From: [Synechococcus] sp. NIES-970
Lineage (GTDB): Bacteria > Cyanobacteriota > Cyanobacteriia > Cyanobacteriales > MRBY01
Reading direction: 5' to 3'
DNA length: 64,000 bases
NCBI GenBank assembly: GCA_002356215.1
Contig: AP017961.1
Span: forward strand, 1 to 64,000
The translations under genes were made by a program, and so were the position numbers. The notes beneath the pieces are model-generated. The model did no database searches. It saw nothing but the letters and a program-made list of their open reading frames with translations, and was not told the origin of the DNA. Shown here one piece after another: positions 52,785 to 62,172 of the stretch (its first letter is position 1; each line of letters begins with the position of its first letter).

Positions 52785-52873
52785 TTATATATTCCAAAAA
52801 TCAGCCGCTTCTTGGGGAAAAGTAGAAAGAACTTTTTGAAAAGCTTCTTCATCTATATGTCTCTTTAAAGCAA
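52785..52873 (-). pseudogene. 3' part of a gene split by IS630 (DUF2267-like)
   Basis: Joined to the 5' part at 53914-54275 across one TA, the frame runs GAT GTA GCT ATT GCT and encodes DVAIALKRHIDEEAFQKVLS, then TFPQEAADFWNI and a stop at 52785. The helix pattern with LPxEAADFW-like ending resembles DUF2267 proteins. The insertion removes the last 30 residues from the upstream fragment. Confidence 0.75.
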
Positions 52874-52875
52874 TA

Positions 52876-53911
52876 CAGCATTTTTGTGATGGTCGAGGTA
52901 CAATGTCGTGTGTGTGAGTAAATCAGATTAAACAAGAACAACCATTGCCTAAAGCCTACTCCATAGACCTCAGACAGAAAATTGTTGATGCCTATGACCG
53001 GGGGGATATCTCCCAACGTGGTCTCGCCAAGCAGTTCGGTGTCGCTACTAGTTTTGTCCAAAAACTCCTCAAACAACGACGTGATACTGGGTCTATCCGT
53101 CCACAATTTCGTCGGGGGCAGATTCCCCCTAAACTCAATGAAGAACACCGAAAGGTTCTGGCCGCTTTGGTGAAAGCCAACAATGATGCGACTCTGGCCC
53201 AACTATGTGCACAACTAGAAGCCGAGATTGGCATCCGGGTAAGCATCACCACCATGCATAAGACATTGAAGCAGATGAATTTTAGCCTTAAAAAAAACCT
53301 TTTATCCTGACGTCAAGGCGACAGACAGAGTGCAACAGGCCAGAGTCGAGTTTTGGGAGAAAGTAAGGCAGATTTTGGCCCAAGACCTGATATTCATCGA
53401 TGAATCAGGCATTAATCTCGCAATGAGAACAACAAGAGCAAGGGCAGAGAAGGGGAAGCGGGCCTACAGTAGTAAGCCAAGCAAAAAAGGAAAAAATGTC
53501 TCACTGGTAGGAGCATTGGGCTTGCAGGGGATAATCGCCCACAGCAGCTTAATCGGAGCGACAGATAGGGTAACTTTTGAGGCGTTCATTTACCAGAAAT
53601 TGGTGCCGCAGTTATGGGCAGGGGCCTGTGTGATGATGGATAACTGTTCGATTCATCTGGGAGAGATGGTGAGAGAGTCCATTGAGGCAGTGGGAGCAAA
53701 ACTTATCTACTTACCGCCCTACTCACCAGATTTTTCTCCCATTGAGAACTGTTGGTCAAAGGTCAAAAACATCATGAAGCGCAGAACAGTGGGCAGCTAT
53801 GAGGAGCTATCAGAGGCGATTGATGAAGGATTTGCAAGGGTGACACCTGAAGATATCAGAGGGTGGTTCACCCATTGCTGTTACTGTACCTCAGAAGAAT
53901 AGAAAACGCTG
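52876..53911 (+). mobile_element. IS630 family insertion sequence
   Basis: A complete element of about 1036 bp. The ends are imperfect inverted repeats that share CAGC(A/G)TTTT at the tips and GAGGTACA about 22 bases in. It is flanked by TA on both sides (52874-52875 and 53912-53913), the target duplication of this family. Removing it with one TA restores a continuous reading frame in the interrupted minus-strand gene, which confirms both boundaries. Confidence 0.88.
52945..53902 (+). CDS. IS630 transposase in two overlapping frames
   Basis: The first frame (52945-53310, start codon TTG) is the HTH part: YSIDLRQKIVDAYDRGDISQ, then RGLAKQFGVATSFVQKLLKQ. The second (useful part from about 53297 to 53902) holds the DDE catalytic residues: Asp in LIFIDESGIN, Asp in MMDNCSIH and Glu in FSPIENCWSKVK. 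They join at a run of eight A (53290-53297), where FSLKK continues as TFYPDVKATDRV. This is the usual site for programmed ribosomal slippage in the family, so the transposase may be functional. Confidence 0.88.
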
Positions 53912-53913
53912 TA

Positions 53914-54275
53914 GCTACATCTCTAATGGCTGTATCAGGAGAAAAATTATGTTCGCCGCGCAATGATTTCACTTCTTTGATCATCTCTGCATAGTCCCCA
54001 AAAGGTCTTCTGGGTTCATTGATATTCCAGTCAGCTATAAAAAGAGCCCTCAAGCAGACAGGTAAAATATTAGCAAAAGCGATAGTATTTTCTAGGGAAA
54101 GTCTGCGACGAAATACTTGAAACACTCCTTGGGTCATCGTATAGCTTACGTGTGTGCTCCACAATCCTGCTGTGTTACGAGCATCCACTAGATATTCATA
54201 AAAATCATCGGAAGCACGTTGATATTCTGCGGGCACTGGCATAATATTTTCTTTGCGCTTTACAATATTTTCCAT
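53914..54275 (-). pseudogene. 5' part of a gene split by IS630 (DUF2267-like)
   Basis: Starts at 54275 or the ATG at 54242 (MPVPAEYQRASDDFYEYLVD). It continues with SYTMTQGVFQVFRRRLSLEN and ILPVCLRALFIADWNINEPR, the helical repeats of a DUF2267-like protein, then DTAIRDVA, where the IS630 element interrupts it. The present frame runs 46 bases into the element before a stop. The role of the family is unknown, but it often occurs near stress genes. Confidence 0.75.
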
Positions 54276-54310
54276 AATTGTAGCTGACTCTAATTATAAG
54301 TCTTATGGAT

Positions 54311-54607
54311 TCAATGATAATATTTCTGCTCTAGCCACATTTTAACTTCCTGTTCAGATCCAAAATTCATATTCTGATTAGAAACTGGGTCATAAACTTC
54401 AAAGTATATATCACCATAGCGGCTAATTTTTCTAGATATTCTAGGTTCATTACAGTAAGTGAATATATCTAATAATGAATGAAATAATCCACCCATTGTT
54501 CCTTTTATTTTTTGCCAAAAATAAAGATTTTCATGAAGTAAAGTAATGATCGAGAAACAATCTTTTACTTTACCTAGATAATTATTACCTAAGTTTTGAT
54601 TTGCCAT
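54311..54607 (-). CDS. Hypothetical protein
   Basis: A 98-residue protein: N-terminal mixed helix (KVKDCFSIITLLHENLYFWQ), and a C-terminal beta-rich part (RYGDIYFEVYDPVSNQN) ending SEQEVKMWLEQKYYH. GGAGAAAA precedes the ATG. It is upstream of the broken DUF2267-like gene on the same strand, 36 bases away, and may have formed an operon with it. Family not recognised. Confidence 0.5.
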   Translation of the reverse strand: MANQNLGNNYLGKVKDCFSIITLLHENLYFWQKIKGTMGGLFHSLLDIFTYCNEPRISRKISRYGDIYFEVYDPVSNQNMNFGSEQEVKMWLEQKYYH

Positions 54608-54847
54608 TTTTCTCCGAGAATAAAGCTCAAGTGATCAATAAAATAGAATTAAATTAATTGGTTAAGCTTTAATAGTTATTTACTTTTAAAAGAAGAATTA
54701 ATCAACTTATGTAAAATTTTTACTCACTTATTTCAAATAATAAAGATGCAGTTAGAATGAATTGTTATGGGTACAGTTTGATTTTTAAAAACTGTTATGG
54801 CTACTGAGCAGCTTAACTGTAATGCCCTGCTCATCCAGGAACAAAAA

Positions 54848-56293
54848 ATGGAGTCTAAGTTTATGACAACTTCGCCTAATAAGACTCTCTACCACACGGT
54901 AGCGGATCGGATTCACGGACTCATTAGCGAAGGCACTCTCCAGCCAGGCGATCGCCTACCATCGGTGCGAAAATTACATCGACAGTGGTCAGTCAGTATT
55001 TCGACAGTCTTAGAAGCTTATCGTCTACTTGAAGATCGAGGATTAATTGAAGCTCGTCCCCAGTCAGGCTATTTTGTCAAAACCATATTAAATTTCCTGC
55101 CTGACGAGCCTAGTCTCAGCACACCGAAATCTGCTGATAATCCTGTTGATACGTCTTTAGCCTTTCGTGTAAATAGTTCAATGTTGAACCCTAGAATCAT
55201 TGGTTTAGGAGCGGCGATCGCAGGCAGTAATCTTTTACCTATAGCTACCCTCAATCGTTTGATGGGCCAAGTGTTACGGGCTAAGCCTGAAGTTGCCCAT
55301 CGCTATAGTTCACCACAGGGCTGTGAAGAATTACGTCATGAAGTGGCACGTCGTCTGATAGACACTGGTTGCTCTATTACGCCAGATCAGATCGTCATTA
55401 CCAATGGAGCAACAGAAGCACTCTATCTTTCCTTAAAGGCTGTTACAAAGCCTGGTGATACCGTTGCCATTGAATCTCCTACTTATCATCTCCTATTAGA
55501 AACCCTAGCGGCTCTTCATCTCCAGATTCTGGAGTTGCCTACCCATCCTCAACATGGTGTTTCACTAATACACCTCGAAGATGCTTTGAAAAATCACCAA
55601 ATTTCAGCCTGTGTCCTCATTGCAAATTTTAGCAACCCCCTAGGTAGTTGCATGAGTGATTCTAAAAAAAAACAGTTAATTAGTTTAATCAATCGCTATA
55701 ATATTCCACTCATTGAAGATGACATTTATGGCGATCTTAACTTTACTGGAAATCGCCCAAAAGCAATTAAATCTTTTGATACTCAGGGTTTAGTCTTGTA
55801 TTGTTCATCTATCAGTAAAACATTATCACCTGGATTAAGAATTGGTTGGGCTGTACCAGGACGTTATCAGACAAAAGTTGAGCAACTAAAGATGACGACC
55901 AACTATATGACAGCAGTTGCTCCACAACTGACAATTGCTGCATTTTTAGCAAACGGTGGTTATGATCGTCATTTACGAAAATTACGACGCACTTACCAGT
56001 CACAAATGTTAAATATGACTCAAGCAATTTGTCATTACTTTCCTAAAATGACCAAAGTATCTAGGCCAAAGGGAGGCTATGTTCTTTGGATCGAGATGCC
56101 AGAGATAGTTGATACTCTTCAGCTATACGAAGATGCGCTACGTCATAATATCGCCATTGCTCCAGGTAGTATGTTTTCTTCATCTGGCAGCTATCGTAAA
56201 TGTTTTCGACTGAATTTTGGTTTACCTTTCACAGAGGAAATTCAGCAAGCAATGATTATACTTGGACAACTTTTACATGAGCAGACAAAATAG
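54848..56293 (+). CDS. MocR-type GntR/aminotransferase regulator
   Basis: A protein of about 481 residues. The N-terminal winged helix of the GntR family reads LYHTVADRIHGLISEGTLQP, then GDRLPSVRKLHRQWSVSIST. A PLP-dependent aminotransferase-like domain follows: TNGATEALYLSLKAV, NPLGSCMSD, IPLIEDDIYGDLNF, and the Schiff-base Lys in SSISKTLSPGLRIGW. Such MocR regulators use a PLP adduct as effector. The start may be the ATG at 54848 (AGGAA upstream) or 54797. It is followed by a GFA gene 29 bases downstream, a possible target. Confidence 0.92.
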   Translation: MESKFMTTSPNKTLYHTVADRIHGLISEGTLQPGDRLPSVRKLHRQWSVSISTVLEAYRLLEDRGLIEARPQSGYFVKTILNFLPDEPSLSTPKSADNPVDTSLAFRVNSSMLNPRIIGLGAAIAGSNLLPIATLNRLMGQVLRAKPEVAHRYSSPQGCEELRHEVARRLIDTGCSITPDQIVITNGATEALYLSLKAVTKPGDTVAIESPTYHLLLETLAALHLQILELPTHPQHGVSLIHLEDALKNHQISACVLIANFSNPLGSCMSDSKKKQLISLINRYNIPLIEDDIYGDLNFTGNRPKAIKSFDTQGLVLYCSSISKTLSPGLRIGWAVPGRYQTKVEQLKMTTNYMTAVAPQLTIAAFLANGGYDRHLRKLRRTYQSQMLNMTQAICHYFPKMTKVSRPKGGYVLWIEMPEIVDTLQLYEDALRHNIAIAPGSMFSSSGSYRKCFRLNFGLPFTEEIQQAMIILGQLLHEQTK

Positions 56294-56322
56294 ATTTTTA
56301 ATTCAAGAAAATTTGGAGAAAA

Positions 56323-56784
56323 ATGATTATGAATACCGTAGTTCATCAAGTAAAAGGTCAGTGCCGTTGTGGCCAGGTAAAATTTGAAGTTACATCAGAG
56401 CCACTAATCACTATGGCTTGTCATTGCACGGGGTGTCAGAAAATGACTGCAAGTGCATTTAGCCTCAGTGCATTATTTCCGAATGATGCTTTTTCGGTCA
56501 TATCTGGTTCACCTGTTATTGGTGGACTGCATGGGAAAACACACCATTATTTCTGTGGACATTGCATGAGTTGGCTATTCACACGACCTGAAGGTCTAGA
56601 TGATTTTGTCAATGTCCGCTCGACGATGCTAGATCACCCGCAAAATTACAAGCCATTTATGGAAACCTATACAGATGAGAAGCTAGAGTGGGTTGCGACA
56701 GGTGCAAAGCATAGTTTTAAAAAGCTCCCGCTGCCAGAAGAGTACCCGGAGTTAATCCAAAAATACGCTAACAGTAGCAGATAG
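56323..56784 (+). CDS. GFA family (glutathione-dependent formaldehyde-activating) protein
   Basis: A 153-residue zinc protein. It has paired Cys motifs: [22 protein letters not shown] and FCGHC, which bind two zinc ions in the Gfa/CENP-V fold. The fold binds glutathione adducts; many members have unknown substrates. TTTGGAGAAAA precedes the ATG. Probably cotranscribed with the MocR-type regulator. Confidence 0.9.
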   Translation: MIMNTVVHQVKGQCRCGQVKFEVTSEPLITMACHCTGCQKMTASAFSLSALFPNDAFSVISGSPVIGGLHGKTHHYFCGHCMSWLFTRPEGLDDFVNVRSTMLDHPQNYKPFMETYTDEKLEWVATGAKHSFKKLPLPEEYPELIQKYANSSR

Positions 56785-56840
56785 TGAAAATCACCAAAAG
56801 TTAATGGCGATATCGCTTTTTATTGAAGATATGCACTCCT

Positions 56841-57446
56841 TTAGTAAAAGTTTTGTACGGCGTACACTTGGCCTGTAATTGGATTTGTAACGACACCATA
56901 GCCAAAGCGTTGATAGTCGGGAGTCAATAAGTTCTCTCGATGACCTGGGCTATACATCCAACCTTTCTGAGACTCTTCAATCAGACGATAATTTAAAGTA
57001 GCGCCAATCGAACCCGAAATTTCTAGAATATTTTCACCAACACCTTGTTGACCGCCTAAGTCCGCAAAACGATCCGTTGGGGTTTTTCCTTCTGGCGTAA
57101 TGTGATCATAGTATTGCCTTGCCAACATATCTTCAGCGTGTTTCTGGGCTGCTTCGGATAGTAGTGGATCTTCGGTTAGGGGAGAAAGATTGTTGAGTTG
57201 GCGATCGCGATTCACCAATTCCAGAGCCAATGCTCGACTTTCTACTAGAGAGCGGGGTTGATGGGCATCAAATAAACTGATTAACGGTTTTCCAATCAAC
57301 CAATCCTCTCCGCCAGAACCATTGCTGAAATAGAAAAAATTTCTACTACTAACGGCGATCGCGCTTCCAATCAAGATGGCAGTCATCAAAGATTGATGAG
57401 ACCTAGACCAACGGTGAGTCTTTTGATGTCTTTTTCTTCTAAACAT
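56841..57446 (-). CDS. CAP superfamily (SCP-like) secreted protein
   Basis: A 201-residue protein. A basic N terminus (MFRRKRHQKTHRWSRSHQ) and a membrane or signal helix (LMTAILIGSAIAVSS) are followed by a CAP domain: LALELVNRDRQLNNLSPLTE, SEAAQKHAEDMLARQYYDHI, GVGENIL and SPGHRENLLTPDYQRFGYGV, with the paired His/Glu cavity residues. The open frame runs upstream into the replicase gene; the ATG at 57446 gives the proper N terminus. Function of bacterial CAP proteins is mostly unknown. Confidence 0.85.
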   Translation of the reverse strand: MFRRKRHQKTHRWSRSHQSLMTAILIGSAIAVSSRNFFYFSNGSGGEDWLIGKPLISLFDAHQPRSLVESRALALELVNRDRQLNNLSPLTEDPLLSEAAQKHAEDMLARQYYDHITPEGKTPTDRFADLGGQQGVGENILEISGSIGATLNYRLIEESQKGWMYSPGHRENLLTPDYQRFGYGVVTNPITGQVYAVQNFY

Positions 57447-57493
57447 TGAGAAAAATATGTGGGATAAAGCGAAAACACATGGATTTTTAGATA

Positions 57494-60400
57494 CTAAGTC
57501 AGAATTAATGGGCAGTAGAGGCCAGCCATAAACCCTGAGCCTCTTGACATTACATCCAACTGCTGGGCTGCCTGCTGAATCATTGGGAAATGAAATTTCA
57601 CCACCAATCTCCATAAAGGTCGGCGATCGCCCTTCACTAAGGCCATGATTGCGTCTTGGATGGGCCTGAGAATGTCCCACGGAATAGGTGAAACAGGGTA
57701 ATCAGGTATTTGGGCTGGGGGAGATTGACCATTGACCGCTAAAACCGCTGGATTTTGCCGCTCATCTTCAGGGTCTGGGGAGCTGGATCTTGAACTGGGG
57801 AAAAAATGATCCGCTCTCTGTAACCCTTGCTGGATGGATGTTTCAGGAACCGGATCATTTTTCTCTATAGAAAAAATATTGGTTTTCAAAAAATGATCCG
57901 CTTTGGTGGTGATTTTTTCCTCTTCTAGGTCATCAAGAATGCTGTTTTCCTCCCAGAACTGAAATATAGATTCCCGGTCGATATCGCCGAAGTCAATGGG
58001 AGTGATGAGCACTCCCTCACGCTTAGAACGGATGGCTTTACCCTCAGCATCCCGGGTGACATCAAGGCCAAGGAGATTTTTGAGGAAAAAGCCCAGGATG
58101 GCCACAGGGGATTTACGGGGACAATCATCCAGACCGAGGCGGAGCTGGCGGGAAAAGTCCTGACGCTGGTCATCATCATTGAGAATCTGCTTAATCCGTT
58201 CGATGTGGGGGCAATTACTGGCGATGTAACCCCGTTGGAGGATATCGGCTAACCCAAGCTTCCGCATCGCTTTGACAGTGACGGAAAGGGCTACCTGGGT
58301 AACGTCACTCTGGAAGAGCTTACCCTCATTGCTCCTACAGAGGAATTGAAGCTTGCGTTCATCGCGCTGCTTAACAGCTTTCTGCTGTTGTTGGAGCCAG
58401 AAGTGGAGCTGCAGCTTGCGGTAGAAGTTGCGCTGGGTGAGATGGGCCTGGGCGATCGCCTCGGAATCATCCCCATAGAGGGTGAGTAGGTCGCCATGAA
58501 CCTCGGCACATTTATCGGGGTAGGTCTGGTCAAAGGTGCCCTTAGATACCTTGAGTGCTTCCCCAAGCTTGGGTTTACTGGCGAGGATGTCGGCGATGTA
58601 TTGCTGTACCTGCTGGTGACAACCGCCATCGAGGAGCTTACGGATTTTCTTGCGCTGGCCCTTGTCACAGAAAGATTGCTCAATGACCTGGTAACCCTCC
58701 TTGTGGAGCTGGGCGATGACAGAGGCTTTGTAGTCCTTACCCAGCTCATTGTTGAGGCAGATGCGCTCGGCAAAGGCTTTGAGCCAGGGGTTAAAGAGCC
58801 AGTTATCGCCCCAATCGCCAAAGGATTTGAGGTGCTTACGGAGGAGCTGGCCATGTTTGAAGTCATCAAGTAGGAGTTCCTGCACCTTGGTGTGGCCCCC
58901 ATAGCGTTGGGAGAGACTGTTGGCGGTGCTGCTGATGGCCACCAGGCGATCGCCATCATTCCTGACCCTCCCTAATTTCTGGAGGAAGGATTCAACGGAT
59001 TCATGGCCTGCGGCAATGCCAACGACCGATTTAAAGTGGTCGCCCTTGATATTCACCCCAGTGCCAATTACCGCTGTGGCGATCGCCAACTGATAGTGAT
59101 TTAAAACTTCGATGTTCTTGGTGATTTTGTAGGCCGGGTGGGAGGGGTCACGGTTGGTATCACTATCAATGCGGATCGTTGAGAGACTCTGACCAGAGAG
59201 ATACTGCTCCAAAGATTGACTACCAAAACGACTGTTCGCCTTCTGACCTGCCACGGCGATGTAGGTGGGATTATTTTCCTGGAGCTGCTGGGCCGCATAA
59301 ACCAAGGCATCGGTAGTGTCCTGACAAATAATCGCTTTCCGGTTATGGCGGTATTGCTTGCGAATGAGACAAATCTCAGATTGACGAGATTTCGTCAGGG
59401 AAATAGCCCAATCCACAGCAATGGTTTTTAAATCAGCATCAGCCAGAACCACTTGATGGGCGATGCCCATGAGTTCACCAATGTAGGCCATTACTGAGGC
59501 GCGACGTTCCCGGATAGCGGTGGTGCTGTGGCAGATATGCTCCAAGATTTGTTCAATCTCATCCCAGAACAGCACTACCTTCTGACCAGAGAAATCGTAG
59601 TGCCGGAGCTTTAGCACCGAATCCACCACCACACTGAGGCCATTGCTGGGCATCTCTGGGGGTAGGGGACTATCGGCCTCGATGTAGGTCATCTGCCATT
59701 CCTTCGCCTTCTCCGCTGCCAAACCGCGACGGTGGGACATCTGGATGGGGTAATAGCCGAGGCTGCGCAGCTTCTCGATGTGTAGACCCTGTTGGTAGGA
59801 CTTGCCGCAGTTTTTCGGTACCTCCAGGCCCACGATTCGGGCTGCAGTAGGCAGAGGAATCACATCATCGGGGAGATATTGCGCCTCATCGTTGATGGTG
59901 ATTGTCGGGCTAATGGCAAACCGTTGATTAACCTGGAGGGTCTTTTCTGCTGCCTCAGCCAGCTTGAAGGGCTGTAACCAGACATTGGGGGATCTACGGA
60001 CATAATCCTGTAGACCTTCGTCACAATCGCCCTGGGACTTATCCTGCCACTGGCCCCAATCGGCAAACTTAATGGCAGGAATAGCCTTCGCCAATTGGCC
60101 ATAGCCAGCATAAAGATTTTTCTTCCTGAGATTCTGACTATCAGCATCAGGAAGGAGGGTAAAGCGCCAAACCTGGCCATGGGCCGACAACAACCTTTTG
60201 ACAGACTGCTCCCCAAAAATACCGCCAGCAGCCCCCACAAGGATCACTTGAGGACTATGCCGCCATTCAAGGAAAGCGCGGATGAGAGATTTGAGAGCAC
60301 CCTCACAGAAGTTGATTTCGTAGGGTTGGCTGGGGTCAAAGTCTGGAGACTTCCAAAGGAACAAGGGATTTTCGCCTGTTTCCTTGAGCTGGTTACGTCC

Positions 60401-60931
60401 CGTAAAGATAGCCCAATCATATTTACGCTGGGAGCGGTCATCTAGGGCCCGTTGTGCGCCGCAGAACATCCCACTGACAGCATCTATCGCCGTGATGCCA
60501 TAACCGCCCTGACAAGCAAAAAGCCAATGATGGCACAGGGCAAAGTCAATTTCAGCCTGGTCTAATCCACGACGGAGCAAGTCAGCATTTTGGGTCGGGG
60601 TTAATTCCGCCGGATACCCAAGAATTTCCTGATGTCGCTCTGGGATGGTGGGGAGTTGTTCCCGTTGTGCTGCTGCTTGGGCCTGGTGCTCGGCCCGGAG
60701 TTTAGCCAGTTCAGCGCGGTGTTGCTCTGGATCTAGTCCTTTTTCCCGTTCCGGGGCATATAGAGACTGACCGATCGCCGATTGACCGACAAAGCGAAAT
60801 CCAGGGGGTGGATCGTTGTGACTGAAGCAGTGGATCAGTTCCCCAGATTGCTTACAATCGGCTTTGCGCTTGCCGTTGCGGATACCTGCACAGATGGGGC
60901 AATTGCCCTTGAGGAGGGTGAAGTTAGCCAT
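57494..60931 (-). CDS. CyRepA1-type plasmid replication protein
   Basis: A 1145-residue replicase. The N terminus has a zinc-binding motif (NCPICAG...C...C with His nearby), then a DUF3854/TOPRIM-like primase region (EINFCEGALKSLIRAFLEWR; VILVGAAGGIFGEQSVKRLL). A helicase-like module follows: VPKNCGKSYQQG as Walker A, VVLFWDEIEQILEHI as Walker B and GRVRNDGDRLVAIS near the end. This order is that of CyRepA1 proteins, the initiators of several cyanobacterial plasmids. It marks this molecule as a plasmid. The C-terminal 150 residues are low-complexity. Upstream lies a hairpin-rich leader. Confidence 0.9.
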   Translation of the reverse strand: MANFTLLKGNCPICAGIRNGKRKADCKQSGELIHCFSHNDPPPGFRFVGQSAIGQSLYAPEREKGLDPEQHRAELAKLRAEHQAQAAAQREQLPTIPERHQEILGYPAELTPTQNADLLRRGLDQAEIDFALCHHWLFACQGGYGITAIDAVSGMFCGAQRALDDRSQRKYDWAIFTGRNQLKETGENPLFLWKSPDFDPSQPYEINFCEGALKSLIRAFLEWRHSPQVILVGAAGGIFGEQSVKRLLSAHGQVWRFTLLPDADSQNLRKKNLYAGYGQLAKAIPAIKFADWGQWQDKSQGDCDEGLQDYVRRSPNVWLQPFKLAEAAEKTLQVNQRFAISPTITINDEAQYLPDDVIPLPTAARIVGLEVPKNCGKSYQQGLHIEKLRSLGYYPIQMSHRRGLAAEKAKEWQMTYIEADSPLPPEMPSNGLSVVVDSVLKLRHYDFSGQKVVLFWDEIEQILEHICHSTTAIRERRASVMAYIGELMGIAHQVVLADADLKTIAVDWAISLTKSRQSEICLIRKQYRHNRKAIICQDTTDALVYAAQQLQENNPTYIAVAGQKANSRFGSQSLEQYLSGQSLSTIRIDSDTNRDPSHPAYKITKNIEVLNHYQLAIATAVIGTGVNIKGDHFKSVVGIAAGHESVESFLQKLGRVRNDGDRLVAISSTANSLSQRYGGHTKVQELLLDDFKHGQLLRKHLKSFGDWGDNWLFNPWLKAFAERICLNNELGKDYKASVIAQLHKEGYQVIEQSFCDKGQRKKIRKLLDGGCHQQVQQYIADILASKPKLGEALKVSKGTFDQTYPDKCAEVHGDLLTLYGDDSEAIAQAHLTQRNFYRKLQLHFWLQQQQKAVKQRDERKLQFLCRSNEGKLFQSDVTQVALSVTVKAMRKLGLADILQRGYIASNCPHIERIKQILNDDDQRQDFSRQLRLGLDDCPRKSPVAILGFFLKNLLGLDVTRDAEGKAIRSKREGVLITPIDFGDIDRESIFQFWEENSILDDLEEEKITTKADHFLKTNIFSIEKNDPVPETSIQQGLQRADHFFPSSRSSSPDPEDERQNPAVLAVNGQSPPAQIPDYPVSPIPWDILRPIQDAIMALVKGDRRPLWRLVVKFHFPMIQQAAQQLDVMSRGSGFMAGLYCPLILT

Positions 60932-61328
60932 TGCTCACCCCCAGCTCAAGGCGATTTACAGAAATTTTTTGGCCAAAAGGATCGCCAAATGTCAGCTTTG
61001 GGGTTAGCATACAGATACCCCTGGGTTATTAGTTCCAGATACTAATGGGCTCTTTAACCCCCCGCTTATCGAGTATTCGAGCGGAAGACCCCAGCGATGG
61101 GGCAAATGAATAACAGTCAAAAAACCCTTCTGAATCTCTCCGCGCCGGCAAGCAATGGATGATTGAGGGGTTTTTTGCTGCCTAGGCAGCTTTAGCATGA
61201 TCTTTTGATCTCATCGAAAGTTGATAGTTGTGGGTTAACAGCCACATTACAATAAATTTTCTGGATCAGCACATCGAATTTGGATAGCGATAGGCGATCG
61301 CCTACTGGTCACCTTTTTGTAAGTAGCT
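60932..61328. other. Replicase leader with several inverted repeats
   Basis: About 400 bases upstream of the replicase start. Visible dyads: ATTAGT/ACTAAT at 61028-61046; CAAAAAACCC (61118-61127) against GGGGTTTTTTG (61167-61177); and the perfect 14-base palindrome GCTGCCTAGGCAGC at 61177-61190. CCCC-AGCGAT-GGGG also occurs near 61090. No iteron array was seen. Such structures fit an origin or copy-control leader. The short frame at 61004-61198 overlaps them and is not credible. Confidence 0.55.
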
Positions 61329-61760
61329 TTACTCGGTAGGCAGAAACGGGTTGAATACCGCCACTTCTGCCTTTTCGAAATCTTCCACATTGCGAGTCAC
61401 AACACATAGGTCATGGACTGAGGCGATCGCCGCAATGAATAGATCCGGCTGGCTAAATGTGTAATTTTGCTTTCGTCCCCCCTCGACCATCCAGCGCCAC
61501 TCTAAAATTACATCCTCATCTACAGGCAATAGGCGATCGCCAAACCAAGGGCGTAAGGTATGTTCTAGCCACTGGATTAACTCTTGGCGGAAAAGCTCAT
61601 CCTCTACTTGCTCTATCCCAAAGCGAATTTCTGCCATCGTCACGGTGCTGAGATAGAACGATTGGGGAACCTGGCGATCGCTCCAAGTCTTTACCGCTGG
61701 GTGACAATTTTGTTTCCGCAGTTCTGAGATAACGTTTGTATCTAGTAACCAGCCCTTCAT
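61329..61760 (-). CDS. PIN-domain toxin (VapC/FitB type)
   Basis: A 143-residue PIN RNase. It starts KGWLLDTNVISELRK with the first Asp, then VTMAEIRFGIEQ with the Glu, and ends FSQPDLFIAAIASVHDLCVV, then TRNVEDFE with the other acids. It overlaps the antitoxin stop by four bases (ATGA). Confidence 0.9.
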   Translation of the reverse strand: MKGWLLDTNVISELRKQNCHPAVKTWSDRQVPQSFYLSTVTMAEIRFGIEQVEDELFRQELIQWLEHTLRPWFGDRLLPVDEDVILEWRWMVEGGRKQNYTFSQPDLFIAAIASVHDLCVVTRNVEDFEKAEVAVFNPFLPTE

Positions 61761-62065
61761 AGCGCCACTTTTCTAACAGGACTCCGGACACCTGACTGCT
61801 CAAAGTCCAGATCACTAAAAGGGGATTGGGAGAGCAGCTCATGGATATTGGGTTGCTTCATGAGTGGTAAAAGTTGAGCAAACTGATCCGCTGCGATGAC
61901 GACAACCGCATCCTTTCCTCGTACTGTAACTAGTTGTGGCTCAGCATCCTGTGCCAGACGTACTACTTCGCTAAATCGGGCTTTAGCATCCTCTAATTTC
62001 CAGGCCTGAAGATGCTCTAAACTTTGGGGCGTCGCGTCGCCAGAAGGAACTGCAAAGGAAGTCAT
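61757..62065 (-). CDS. Phd/YefM-type antitoxin
   Basis: A 102-residue antitoxin. The N-terminal fold reads AWKLEDAKARFSEVVRLAQD, then PQLVTVRGKDAVVVIAADQF, the Phd/YefM DNA-binding and dimer region; the C-terminal tail (LLSQSPFSDLDFEQSG) binds the PIN toxin. It forms a complete module with the downstream gene, close to the replicase, which suits plasmid maintenance. Confidence 0.9.
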   Translation of the reverse strand: MTSFAVPSGDATPQSLEHLQAWKLEDAKARFSEVVRLAQDAEPQLVTVRGKDAVVVIAADQFAQLLPLMKQPNIHELLSQSPFSDLDFEQSGVRSPVRKVAL

Positions 62066-62172
62066 TCTATTTTACCTGACTATATCTAGTTAGATAATAA
62101 CCCATCAGTAAAATGAGCAGGCAGCCATGGATGAGGGGCTTTAAAACGGGCGATCGCCTTTGAAAAATGGCA

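Noticed and set aside
58291-58959. 222-codon minus-strand frame within the replicase gene
   Set aside because: Shadow frame in the same strand region as the 1145-codon replicase; serine-rich and without domain resemblance.
61004-61198. Minus-strand frame in the replicase leader
   Set aside because: It overlaps the inverted repeats and has no family resemblance; structure explains the region better.
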